Source: Cedecea selenatireducens (GTDB lineage Bacteria; Pseudomonadota; Gammaproteobacteria; Enterobacterales; Enterobacteriaceae). From it: DNA of 64,000 bases. The notes beneath the pieces are model-generated. The model was not told where the DNA came from, did no database searches, and saw nothing but the letters and a program-made list of their open reading frames with translations. Both the position numbers and the translations under genes were made by a program. Shown here one piece after another: positions 43,359 through 51,735 of the stretch (its first letter is position 1; every line of letters starts with the position of its first letter). The stretch is taken from NCBI RefSeq assembly GCF_042138895.1, contig NZ_JBHIKW010000003.1, positions 124,001-188,000 of the forward strand. Reading direction: 5' to 3'.

Positions 43359-44153
43359 TTACCGGCCAGGGAAAAACATCGCGGCAAGCTCCTGGCCCGG
43401 CTCATCTGCCCGCATAAAAGCTTCACCGACAAGGAAGTTATTCACGTTGGCTTCGCGCAGGCGAATCACATGTTCACGCGTGGCAATGCCGGACTCGGTC
43501 ACCACCATTCGATCCGCCGGAAGCTGAGCTAACAGGCTAATCGTGGTTTCGATCGTTGTTTCGAAGGTGCGCAGATTACGGTTGTTGACGCCAATAAGCG
43601 GCGTGGTCAGCCGGAGTGAACGTTCCAGCTCATCGGCATCGTGAACCTCTACCAGCACCGCCATGCCCAGTTCGTGGGCCTGCGCCTCAAGCTCCTGCAT
43701 CTGGCCGTCTTCAAGCGCGGAGACGATAAGCAGAATGCAATCTGCCCCCATCGCCCTGGCTTCCACAACCTGCCACGGATCGATGATAAAATCTTTGCGT
43801 AAAACCGGCAGCTCGCAGGCGGCACGAGCCTGCTGCAGATAAGCCGCGCTGCCCTGGAAGAACTGCACGTCAGTCAGCACCGACAGGCAGGCGGCACCGC
43901 CCTGTTGATACGATGCCGCTATCTCAGCAGGATTGAAATTCTCACGAATCAACCCTTTCGACGGGCTGGCCTTTTTCACTTCGGCAATCACCCCAGCCAG
44001 ACCTGCATCACGCTTGTGGCGCAGCGCGGCAACAAAATCACGGTGATTCTGTGCGGCGGCCTGTTCAGCAAGCTGGCTTAGGGAAATTGCTTTTTTAGCG
44101 GCGGCAATTTCTTCATGCTTAACGTCGATAATTTTGCTGAGGATATCGGACAC
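43359..44153 (-). CDS. trpC: Stand-alone indole-3-glycerol-phosphate synthase TrpC
   Basis: The enzyme closes the indole ring of 1-(2-carboxyphenylamino)-1-deoxyribulose-5-phosphate in tryptophan synthesis. The 264 residues cover one TIM barrel with VIAEVKKASPSKG near residue 55 (catalytic lysine), LRKDFIIDPWQV near residue 118, IGVNNRNLRTFE near residue 186 and VTESGI near residue 218. There is no TrpF domain, whereas enteric TrpC is fused to TrpF. The wording (CLSVLTDVQFFQGS, GEAFMRADEPG) is close to Pseudomonas and beta-proteobacterial TrpC. It starts with GTG at 44153 behind GGAGAA. No other trp gene is near; it is transcribed downstream of tsaD but behind that gene's terminator. Confidence 0.9.
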   Translation of the reverse strand: MSDILSKIIDVKHEEIAAAKKAISLSQLAEQAAAQNHRDFVAALRHKRDAGLAGVIAEVKKASPSKGLIRENFNPAEIAASYQQGGAACLSVLTDVQFFQGSAAYLQQARAACELPVLRKDFIIDPWQVVEARAMGADCILLIVSALEDGQMQELEAQAHELGMAVLVEVHDADELERSLRLTTPLIGVNNRNLRTFETTIETTISLLAQLPADRMVVTESGIATREHVIRLREANVNNFLVGEAFMRADEPGQELAAMFFPGR

Positions 44154-44273
44154 AATGTTCTCCAGGTTCAGTCGGGTATCGCGATAGATTGCCGGATTGT
44201 GCGCCGAAAGTACCGGGCAAATTCCGCTTTCGTTTGTTGCAGAGTATTACCAGGCAGGATGGGCTGCGGGGAC

Positions 44274-44302
44274 AAAAAAGGAGCGGTTAAACGCTCCTTT
44301 TA
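44274..44302 (-). terminator. Terminator after tsaD
   Basis: On the minus strand, AAAGGAGCG...CGCTCCTTT arms are followed by a T-run, 10 bp past the tsaD stop. It makes read-through into trpC unlikely. Confidence 0.8.
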
Positions 44303-44311
44303 GTTTGCTTA

Positions 44312-45325
44312 TCAGGCGGCGGGTAACTCTGCCAGCGGCCAACGTGGACGCACGCTAACGCTCAGCTCGCCGGAGGTGCCGGCTTTCAGGCGAATCATCC
44401 CGGCATAGGCAATCATTGCGCCATTGTCGGTGCAAAACTCCGGGCGAGCGTAAAACACTTCGCCGCGGCGTTTAGTCATCATCTCGGCCAGTTTTGCGCG
44501 CAGGGTACGGTTTGCGCTCACGCCGCCCGCCATCACCAGCCGCTTAAAGCCGGTATGATCGAGCGCGCGTTTACATTTGATTGCCAGCGTGTCCACAACC
44601 GCATCTTCGAAAGCGCGGGCGATATCAGCGCGAGTCCGATCGTCAGCGTCGTTATCGCGAATGGTGTTTGCGGCAAAGGTTTTCAGACCAGAGAAGCTAA
44701 AGTCCATCCCCGGACGGTCAGTCATCGGGCGTGGGAAGGTAAAGCGCCCCGCCGTGCCCTGCGCCGCCATTTTGGACAGCAGCGGCCCACCTGGATAGTC
44801 GAGCCCCAGCAGCTTGGCGGTTTTATCAAATGCCTCACCGGCCGCATCGTCGATAGACTCGCCCAGCAGTTCATATTTACCAATGCCGGTCACGCTGATG
44901 AGCTGGGTATGGCCGCCGGAAACCAGCAGCGCGACAAACGGAAACTCGGGCGGATTGTCTTCCAGCATCGGGGCCAGCAGGTGACCTTCCATATGGTGTA
45001 CCGGCACGGCTGGCACATCCCAGGCAAACGCCAGCGAGCGGCCAATCGTGGCGCCAACCAGCAGCGCGCCCACCAGACCCGGCCCGGCGGTATAGGCTAC
45101 GCCGTCGATATCTTTTGCGGTTAATCCGGCTTCTTTCAGCGCGGCCTGGATAAGCGGCACGGTCTTGCGAACGTGATCGCGGGAGGCCAGCTCCGGCACC
45201 ACGCCGCCGTAGTCAGCGTGCAGTTTCACCTGACTATACAATTGGTTGGCTAATAACCCTTTCTCATCGTCATAAATGGCGATGCCGGTTTCATCACAGG
45301 ATGTTTCGATTCCCAGTACACGCAT
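44312..45325 (-). CDS. tsaD: tRNA threonylcarbamoyladenosine transferase TsaD
   Basis: TsaD, with TsaB and TsaE, transfers threonylcarbamoyl to A37 of tRNAs reading ANN codons. The 337-residue ASKHA-fold protein has the metal ligands HHMEGH near residue 110, the SGGHTQ loop near residue 136, ETSCDET near residue 7 and GGVSANRTLR near residue 265. Divergent from rpsU, as in E. coli. Confidence 0.98.
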   Translation of the reverse strand: MRVLGIETSCDETGIAIYDDEKGLLANQLYSQVKLHADYGGVVPELASRDHVRKTVPLIQAALKEAGLTAKDIDGVAYTAGPGLVGALLVGATIGRSLAFAWDVPAVPVHHMEGHLLAPMLEDNPPEFPFVALLVSGGHTQLISVTGIGKYELLGESIDDAAGEAFDKTAKLLGLDYPGGPLLSKMAAQGTAGRFTFPRPMTDRPGMDFSFSGLKTFAANTIRDNDADDRTRADIARAFEDAVVDTLAIKCKRALDHTGFKRLVMAGGVSANRTLRAKLAEMMTKRRGEVFYARPEFCTDNGAMIAYAGMIRLKAGTSGELSVSVRPRWPLAELPAA

Positions 45326-45415
45326 GGCTTGTTTTACCTCTTTGGCCCGGCGCGAAGTTTAATCCCGGTGGCTTCCTTTGTAAAACTTTGCTGCCCTATA
45401 CCCCGCCTGATGGTG

Positions 45416-45421
45416 TATAAT
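45416..45421 (+). promoter_or_regulatory. -10 hexamer upstream of rpsU
   Basis: TATAAT, in the context TGGTGTATAAT with a near-extended -10 TG, lies 154 bp before the rpsU start. No good -35 sits at 17 bp. It is the best promoter candidate for the rpsU-dnaG-rpoD operon. Confidence 0.5.
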
Positions 45422-45520
45422 CTGCGGTCCTGGAAGATACCGGCCCTAAAAGCCAGGTTTCTCGTCGTTCGGTGCTTTACAAAGCAGCAAGAGTTGCAGT
45501 AAAATTCCGCACCATTTTGA

Positions 45521-45790
<270 letters not shown>

Positions 45791-45943
45791 TCTTCTGAGG
45801 ATTCACTCCTCAACTTCAGACTGAGTAGTAGTTATAAGGCCGTGCTTCCGAAAGGAATGCGCGGCTTATTCTCGTTTATAAACTGACATATCCCTGAGCT
45901 TTTAGGCCCCGGCCTGAGAGATGACGGATATAGCATGGGGCCT

Positions 45944-47689
45944 ATGGCTGGACGAATCCCGCGTGTTTTTATCAATGACCTGATCGCTCGCACCGACATC
46001 GTCGACCTGATCGATGCTCGCGTGAAGCTGAAAAAACAGGGCAAGAACTACCACGCATGTTGTCCATTCCATAACGAGAAAACCCCCTCTTTCACCGTGA
46101 ACGGTGATAAACAGTTTTACCACTGCTTTGGCTGTGGCGCACACGGTAATGCCCTCGACTTCCTGATGAACTACGACAAGCTTGAGTTTGTCGAAAGCGT
46201 TGAAGAGCTGGCGACCATGCACAACCTTGAAGTGCCGTACGAGGCTGGCAACGGCCCAAGCCAGATCGAACGACACCAGCGCCAAAGCCTGTACCAACTG
46301 ATGGACGGTCTGAACGCCTTTTATCAGCAGGCGCTGAAGCAGCCCGCCGCAGAACCGGCGCGCCAGTATCTGGGCAAGCGTGGCCTGAGCGACGAGGTGA
46401 TTAGCCACTTCGCCATCGGCTATGCGCCACCAGGCTGGGACAATGCGCTTAAACGCTTTGGCGGCAACAGTGAAAACCGCCAGGCTCTGACGGACGCCGG
46501 CATGCTGGTCACCAACGACCAGGGCCGCAGCTATGACCGCTTTCGCGAGCGCGTCATGTTCCCGATTCGCGATAAACGCGGCCGGGTCATCGGATTTGGT
46601 GGACGCGTGCTGGGCGATGCCCTGCCGAAGTACCTGAACTCCCCGGAAACCGACATTTTTCACAAAGGCCGCCAGCTGTATGGCCTGTATGAAGCCCAGC
46701 AGAGCCAGCCGGAACCGGCGCGTCTTCTGGTAGTCGAAGGATATATGGATGTGGTGGCGCTGGCGCAGTACGGCATTTCTTACGCCGTAGCGTCCCTTGG
46801 CACCTCCACAACCGCCGATCATATTCAGCTGCTGTTCCGGGTAACGGACAACGTGGTCTGCTGCTATGACGGCGATCGTGCGGGACGAGACGCGGCATGG
46901 CGTGCGCTGGAAACTGCGCTACCTTATATGACGGACGGCCGTCAGCTGCGCTTTATGTTCCTGCCCGACGGCGAAGACCCGGATACGCTGGTGCGTAAAG
47001 AAGGAAAGGACGCGTTTGAAGCGCGGATGGAGCAGGCTCAGCCGCTCTCCACTTTCCTGTTTAACAGCCTGATGCCTCAGGTTGACTTGAGTACGCCAGA
47101 CGGAAGAGCGCGGTTAAGCACCCTGGCTCTGCCGCTGATTAGCCAGGTCCCCGGCGAAACGCTGCGTATCTATCTGCGCCAGGAGTTGGGCAACAAGCTC
47201 GGTATCCTGGACGACAGCCAGCTTGAAAAGCTGATGCCCAAACAGGCTGAAGGTGCTACACCTCGCCCGGCGCCTCAGCTAAAACGCACAACCATGCGTA
47301 TACTGATAGGGTTACTGGTACAGAACCCGGAACTGGCCCCGCTGGTCCCGCCACTTAGCGGACTGGATGCCACAAAGCTGCCGGGTTTAACGCTGTTCAG
47401 CAGCCTGGTTGACGCCTGTATGGCGCAGCCGGGGCTGACCACCGGGCAGTTGCTGGAGCAATATCGTGGCACAAATGAGGCCACGACCCTTGAAAAACTC
47501 TCGGCGTGGGACGATATAGCAGATAGAGACATTGCTGAAAAAACGTTCACCGACTCGCTGGACCATCTTTTCGAGTCGGCGCTAGAGTTAAGGTTTGAAG
47601 AATTAATGGCACGTTCCAGAACGACGGGGCTGACCCCGGCGGAGCGTGAAGAAGTTCGCGTGATAACGCAATCGCGCGCCAAAAAATAG
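45944..47689 (+). CDS. dnaG: DNA primase DnaG
   Basis: DnaG makes RNA primers at the replication fork with DnaB helicase. The 581-residue protein, exactly the E. coli length, has the zinc-binding domain (CCPFHNEKTPSF and CFGCGAHG, residues 39-66), the Toprim core with VVEGYMDVVAL near residue 262 and CYDGDRAGRDAA near residue 306, and the C-terminal helicase-binding domain, the most diverged part. ATG at 45944 (MAGRIPRVF) is the conserved start. Confidence 0.99.
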   Translation: MAGRIPRVFINDLIARTDIVDLIDARVKLKKQGKNYHACCPFHNEKTPSFTVNGDKQFYHCFGCGAHGNALDFLMNYDKLEFVESVEELATMHNLEVPYEAGNGPSQIERHQRQSLYQLMDGLNAFYQQALKQPAAEPARQYLGKRGLSDEVISHFAIGYAPPGWDNALKRFGGNSENRQALTDAGMLVTNDQGRSYDRFRERVMFPIRDKRGRVIGFGGRVLGDALPKYLNSPETDIFHKGRQLYGLYEAQQSQPEPARLLVVEGYMDVVALAQYGISYAVASLGTSTTADHIQLLFRVTDNVVCCYDGDRAGRDAAWRALETALPYMTDGRQLRFMFLPDGEDPDTLVRKEGKDAFEARMEQAQPLSTFLFNSLMPQVDLSTPDGRARLSTLALPLISQVPGETLRIYLRQELGNKLGILDDSQLEKLMPKQAEGATPRPAPQLKRTTMRILIGLLVQNPELAPLVPPLSGLDATKLPGLTLFSSLVDACMAQPGLTTGQLLEQYRGTNEATTLEKLSAWDDIADRDIAEKTFTDSLDHLFESALELRFEELMARSRTTGLTPAEREEVRVITQSRAKK

Positions 47690-47839
47690 ATTCGCGGCTT
47701 AACTGCCGAACATTGATCGGGTCACCCCCGAACGCCGCACGGACGGGCTGCGGCATAAAAATAAATCAGCCCTCGTACGTTATTGTTGGCGGCAACGCCT
47801 ACCGACACAACCCTAATACTGAAGTGTGGATACCGTCTT

Positions 47840-49684
47840 ATGGAGCAAAACCCGCAGTCACAGCTCAAGCTTCTTGTCCAACGTGGTAAAGAGCAAGGCT
47901 ATCTGACCTATGCCGAGGTCAATGACCATCTGCCGGAAGATATCGTCGACTCCGATCAGATCGAAGACATCATCCAAATGATCAACGACATGGGCATTCA
48001 GGTGATGGAAGAAGCCCCTGATGCCGATGATCTTTTGCTTGCTGAAAACTCTAACAATACCGATGAAGACGCGGAAGAAGCGGCCGCACAGGTACTGTCC
48101 AGCGTGGAGTCCGAGATTGGACGTACCACCGACCCAGTGCGCATGTACATGCGCGAAATGGGCACCGTTGAACTGTTAACCCGTGAGGGTGAGATCGATA
48201 TCGCGAAGCGTATCGAAGACGGTATCAACCAGGTACAGTGCTCTGTCGCCGAGTATCCGGAAGCGATCACCTATCTGCTGGAGCAGTACGATCGCGTTGA
48301 AGCCGAAGAAGCGCGTCTGTCCGACCTCATCACCGGCTTTGTTGACCCGAACGCTGAAGAAGACCTCGCACCAACCGCGACGCACGTCGGTTCCGAACTC
48401 TCTCAGGAAGAGAGGGACGACGATGAAGACGAAGACGAAGAGTCTGACGACGACAGCTCCGACGATGACAACAGCATCGACCCGGAACTGGCGCGTGAGA
48501 AATTCGGTGAACTGCGTAAACAGTATGAACTGGCTCGCGACACCATCAAAGCGAAGGGCCGCAGCCACCCGGATGCCGCAGCCGAAATCCTGCAGCTGTC
48601 TGAAGTGTTCAAACAGTTCCGCCTGGTGCCGAAGCAGTTCGACTACCTGGTCAACAGCATGCGCGTCATGATGGACCGCGTTCGTACTCAAGAACGTATC
48701 ATCATGAAGCTGTGCGTTGAGCAGTGCAAAATGCCGAAGAAAAACTTCATCACGCTGTTCACCGGCAACGAAACCAGCGAAACCTGGTTCAACGCGGCCA
48801 TTGCGATGAACAAGCCGTGGTCTGAAAAGCTGCACGACGTTGCCGATGACGTTCACCGCGGCCTGCAGAAGCTGCAGCAGATCGAAGAAGAAACCGGCCT
48901 GACCATCGAACAGGTAAAAGACATCAACCGTCGTATGTCCATCGGTGAAGCGAAAGCGCGCCGTGCGAAGAAAGAGATGGTTGAAGCCAACTTACGTCTG
49001 GTTATTTCTATCGCCAAGAAATACACCAACCGTGGTCTGCAGTTCCTCGACCTGATTCAGGAAGGCAACATCGGCCTGATGAAAGCCGTTGATAAGTTTG
49101 AATACCGCCGTGGCTATAAGTTCTCGACTTATGCGACCTGGTGGATCCGTCAGGCTATCACCCGCTCCATCGCCGACCAGGCGCGTACCATCCGTATTCC
49201 GGTGCACATGATTGAGACTATCAACAAGCTCAACCGTATTTCGCGCCAGATGCTGCAGGAGATGGGCCGTGAGCCAACGCCGGAAGAGCTAGCCGAGCGT
49301 ATGCTGATGCCGGAAGACAAAATCCGTAAAGTGCTGAAAATTGCCAAAGAGCCTATCTCCATGGAAACGCCAATCGGCGACGATGAAGATTCGCATCTGG
49401 GTGACTTCATCGAGGATACAACCCTCGAGCTGCCGCTGGATTCTGCCACCTCCGAAAGCCTGCGTTCCGCAACGCACGACGTTCTGGCTGGCCTGACGGC
49501 GCGTGAAGCGAAAGTCCTGCGTATGCGCTTCGGTATCGACATGAATACCGACCACACGCTGGAAGAAGTGGGTAAACAGTTCGACGTGACCCGCGAACGT
49601 ATCCGTCAGATCGAAGCGAAGGCGCTGCGCAAACTGCGCCACCCAAGCCGCTCTGAAGTGCTGCGTAGCTTCCTGGACGATTAA
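47840..49684 (+). CDS. rpoD: RNA polymerase primary sigma factor RpoD
   Basis: Sigma-70 directs RNA polymerase to housekeeping promoters. The 614-residue product has region 1.1 at the N-terminus, the long non-conserved region with an acidic run (residues about 190-213), region 2 with NLRLVISIAKKYTNRG and YATWWIRQAITRSI near residues 385-440, region 3, and region 4 with RERIRQIEAKALRKLRHP near residue 585. It is one residue longer than E. coli RpoD. The start MEQNPQSQLKL at 47840 is preceded by a 150-bp gap after dnaG that contains a GCCGCA/TGCGGC hairpin (about 47733-47754). Confidence 0.99.
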   Translation: MEQNPQSQLKLLVQRGKEQGYLTYAEVNDHLPEDIVDSDQIEDIIQMINDMGIQVMEEAPDADDLLLAENSNNTDEDAEEAAAQVLSSVESEIGRTTDPVRMYMREMGTVELLTREGEIDIAKRIEDGINQVQCSVAEYPEAITYLLEQYDRVEAEEARLSDLITGFVDPNAEEDLAPTATHVGSELSQEERDDDEDEDEESDDDSSDDDNSIDPELAREKFGELRKQYELARDTIKAKGRSHPDAAAEILQLSEVFKQFRLVPKQFDYLVNSMRVMMDRVRTQERIIMKLCVEQCKMPKKNFITLFTGNETSETWFNAAIAMNKPWSEKLHDVADDVHRGLQKLQQIEEETGLTIEQVKDINRRMSIGEAKARRAKKEMVEANLRLVISIAKKYTNRGLQFLDLIQEGNIGLMKAVDKFEYRRGYKFSTYATWWIRQAITRSIADQARTIRIPVHMIETINKLNRISRQMLQEMGREPTPEELAERMLMPEDKIRKVLKIAKEPISMETPIGDDEDSHLGDFIEDTTLELPLDSATSESLRSATHDVLAGLTAREAKVLRMRFGIDMNTDHTLEEVGKQFDVTRERIRQIEAKALRKLRHPSRSEVLRSFLDD

Positions 49685-49700
49685 TCGGTTCAGAAAACTG

Positions 49701-49729
49701 AAAAGCTCCCCGCCCGGGAGCTTTTTTTT
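49701..49729 (+). terminator. Terminator after rpoD
   Basis: AAGCTCCC, CGCC loop, CGGGAGCTT and a run of eight T. Confidence 0.9.
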
Positions 49730-49758
49730 GCCCTGAATTTGCGGTTTCTCCCCGCTCT

Positions 49759-49938
49759 CTCTGGGGGCCTCTTTCAATTCCCCCTCTCCCTCTGGGTGCC
49801 TCTTTCAATTCCCCCCTCCCTCTGGGTGCCTCTTTCAATTCCCCCTCTCCCTCTGGGGGCCTCTTTCAATTCCCCCTCTCCCTCTGGGTGCCTCTTTCAA
49901 TTCCCCCTCTCCCTCTGGGAGAGGGTCGGGGTGAGGGC
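49759..49938. repeat. 31-bp tandem array grown from a REP-like hairpin
   Basis: Five copies of a 31-bp unit (CTCTGGGKGCCTCTTTCAAT then TCCCCCTCTCC) begin at 49759, 49790, 49820, 49851 and 49882; the unit from 49790 is 30 bp. The G/T variants alternate GGGGG, GGGTG, GGGTG, GGGGG, GGGTG. The last unit runs into a sixth CTCTGGG (49913) that continues as GAGAGGGTCGGGGTGAGGGC. CCCTCTCCC-TCT-GGGAGAGGG (about 49904-49924) folds as a hairpin of the kind common in enterobacterial REP elements. The array sits between rpoD and mug. Confidence 0.9.
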
Positions 49939-49955
49939 ATACAGCAACACTATGC

Positions 49956-50462
49956 TTACCGCCCCCGAGCCGCCAGAGATTCATCCAGCTCTTTATAGGC
50001 TTCCGTCAGTTTATCCAACGTCACGCGGCTTAAGCCGCTCGGGTTAGGCAAAATCCACACCTCGGTATCACCGATGGTAATCTCCTGCTTGCCCCATTTC
50101 GCACCACGCTGGCTGAAAGCCTGCTCAAAGGCCTGCTTGCCCAGAATAGCCAGCGTTCTCGGCTGGTAGTCCTGCATCTTTGTAATCAGCTCTCGGCCAC
50201 CGGCACGCAGCTCCTGCAACGCCACTTCGCTTGCCTGAACCGTAGGCCGCTCAACCAGCTTCGTCACGCCACAGCCGTAGGAAAGCAGCAGTTGTGCTTC
50301 CTCAGGCTTGAGCTGTCGGTCGGTAAAACCCGCCAGGTGAAGAACCTTCCAGAAACGATTAGCAGGATGAGCAAAAGGTAACCCGAGATGAGCGGATGAT
50401 TTTCCCGGATTTATGCCGCAGAACACGACCCGCAGGTTCGGCTGAAGGATATCGCTGACCAT
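49956..50462 (-). CDS. mug: G/U mismatch-specific DNA glycosylase Mug
   Basis: Mug removes uracil and ethenocytosine opposite guanine. The 168-residue product has the catalytic motif FCGINPGKSSA near residue 15 (asparagine in place of the UDG aspartate), HPANRFWKVLH near residue 33 and the intercalating loop NPSGLSRV near residue 143. The start at 50462 (MVSDIL) matches E. coli in length; an ATG four codons earlier is possible. rpoD-mug-tRNA order is enteric. Confidence 0.95.
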   Translation of the reverse strand: MVSDILQPNLRVVFCGINPGKSSAHLGLPFAHPANRFWKVLHLAGFTDRQLKPEEAQLLLSYGCGVTKLVERPTVQASEVALQELRAGGRELITKMQDYQPRTLAILGKQAFEQAFSQRGAKWGKQEITIGDTEVWILPNPSGLSRVTLDKLTEAYKELDESLAARGR

Positions 50463-50588
50463 TGCATTTCCCATCTGAATGAATCGAGTGGAAAGTATAA
50501 GGGATTGATTAGCAATTGTTTATAAAATCAGCACATGCTATTTAAGCGCTGGATTGCCATCGACAGTTACATTATAATCCAGCGCCAT

Positions 50589-50664
50589 GGCCCCTTAGCT
50601 CAGTGGTTAGAGCAGGCGACTCATAATCGCTTGGTCGCTGGTTCAAGTCCAGCAGGGGCCACCA
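50589..50664 (+). tRNA. ileX: tRNA-Ile2 (CAU, lysidine-modified type)
   Basis: A 76-base tRNA with encoded CCA. The acceptor stem pairs GGCCCCT with AGGGGCC; the anticodon loop is CTCATAA. It is not methionine tRNA: the body closely matches E. coli ileX as I remember it, which lies in the same place after mug. C34 would be changed to lysidine by TilS to read AUA. Confidence 0.92.
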
Positions 50665-50690
50665 AATTTTAGCTTTAAAATCATATAATT

Positions 50691-50716
50691 AAGCCACCCG
50701 AAAGAGTGGCTTTTTT
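50691..50716 (+). terminator. Terminator after the isoleucine tRNA
   Basis: AAGCCAC, CCGAAAGA, GTGGCTT, then six T. Confidence 0.8.
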
Positions 50717-50865
50717 GTTGTTTCATTTTTAGATGGCGATAAAGTGTCGCTAACCTGTCCACCTTAAATGGCAGTTCAGCCGTACCTGGCGCATTTGATA
50801 AATAAGATCGTCTGCATCACACGAAAGGCTGAAAAAAACGTACCTTCCCACATCAGCAAAGAGTT

Positions 50866-51077
50866 TTATGACTCTTCGGTCGGCTCCCGAGCCACGCGGC
50901 GTAACGCGTTTTGATAGTTAAATTCTGCAGCCTGCACCAGTCCGTTAAAAGCCTGAGTCGCGGTGATCAAGCCCGAAATATGTGTGCTGCCATCAGAATA
51001 GTGAACGCCGCCAGTGCGTCCTGCTGTGCATTCAACGCACGCAGTTCTTCGTGTAAATCAATATATGCAATATGCAT
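50866..51077 (-). pseudogene. Frameshifted small ORF of unknown function
   Basis: From ATG 51077 the minus strand reads MHIAYIDLHEELRALNAQQD... for 36 codons to a TGA. From the same spot, one frame over, it reads HISGLITATQAFNGLVQAAE... to a TAA at 50866. The two halves join smoothly into one helical protein of about 70 residues if a base is restored near the ACACATATTTCGGG stretch. The total of 212 bases is one short of a whole number of codons. I do not recognise the family. The ribosome site is poor. The flanking DNA (50717-50865 and 51078-51211) holds nothing I can support. Confidence 0.45.
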
Positions 51078-51211
51078 TTTTTGGTTTTTCTTATATATGA
51101 TGAGATCGACGTTCAGCCTTTATCCGAGTAAAAATGCTCTGACTGATTCATTTATATAAACATTATACCCCTCACATCAATAAATTAGATGTTATAGCTT
51201 TTCCGTCTTAA

Positions 51212-51243
51212 AAAAAAAGGCCAACTCTTCAGTCAGCCTTTTT
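51212..51243 (-). terminator. Terminator after the small DUF1889-like gene
   Basis: On the minus strand AAAAAGGC...GCC with a run of about nine T, 25 bp past the stop. Confidence 0.65.
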
Positions 51244-51268
51244 ATTTTCTCGATTACGGGTATTCAGG

Positions 51269-51568
51269 TCACACCAGCGCCCGGAGTTCTTCCTTCATGT
51301 AGGAAGAGAAATATTCAGGGTTTTTAATGATAAGGCGGTTACCGGACTCAACCTTGTCCGCCCAACCGGCAACTTTTTTGGTGAAATCGGCGTTCCATCC
51401 CTCCTGAACGCCTCGGGCCGTTACGTCGTCTGAGCTAGCCGGGACGCCCAGCTGCTTCAGGTAACTAAACATTCCCTTCGCGGTGCTTTCATCCATAGGG
51501 TCCGGCACGGAGGCCGTGGTGTTCATACCGCCAATGAAGTCTAATGCTTTATCAATCGCTGTTGTCAT
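51269..51568 (-). CDS. Small conserved protein, probably YoaC-like (DUF1889)
   Basis: This 99-residue acidic cytoplasmic protein begins MTTAIDKALDFIGGMNTTAS and has TAKGMFSYLKQLGVP, GVQEGWNADFTKKVAGWADKV and KNPEYFSSYMKEEL. From memory this pattern fits the E. coli YoaC/DUF1889 family of the same length; I could not check it. No catalytic motif is evident. TAAGGATAA precedes the ATG. It lies downstream of the chemoreceptor gene on the same strand but 167 bp away. Confidence 0.6.
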   Translation of the reverse strand: MTTAIDKALDFIGGMNTTASVPDPMDESTAKGMFSYLKQLGVPASSDDVTARGVQEGWNADFTKKVAGWADKVESGNRLIIKNPEYFSSYMKEELRALV

Positions 51569-51735
51569 AATTTATCCTTAAAATCAACCGCTTAATAAAT
51601 AAGACTGTGACACGCGAGATCAAATGTACCATTAATCAAACTTCATTTTTTCAGGGTCAGTCACGTTTAAAGCCTCTGACGCCTTATCAGTATCTGGATG
51701 CGGCTGCTCTGCACCCGGCAGGCAGCCGCTGAAGA

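Noticed and set aside
43359..44153. Start of a trp operon
   Set aside because: No other trp gene, leader peptide or TrpR operator is visible on either side.
49407..49838. ORFs through the 31-bp array encoding repeated KEAPRGRG or LSLWVPLSIP peptides
   Set aside because: They arise because the unit is near a multiple of three minus two and lacks stops. The minus-strand frame also runs into rpoD antisense, and there is no ribosome site.
49759..49938. CRISPR array after rpoD
   Set aside because: The 31-bp units are head-to-tail with no spacers between them and differ at the same few positions. It is a tandem repeat joined to a REP hairpin, not a CRISPR.
50589..50664. tRNA-Met because the anticodon is CAU
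   Set aside because: The body and acceptor stem match tRNA-Ile2 (ileX) and it sits in the ileX position after mug. Initiator features such as three G-C pairs in the anticodon stem are absent.
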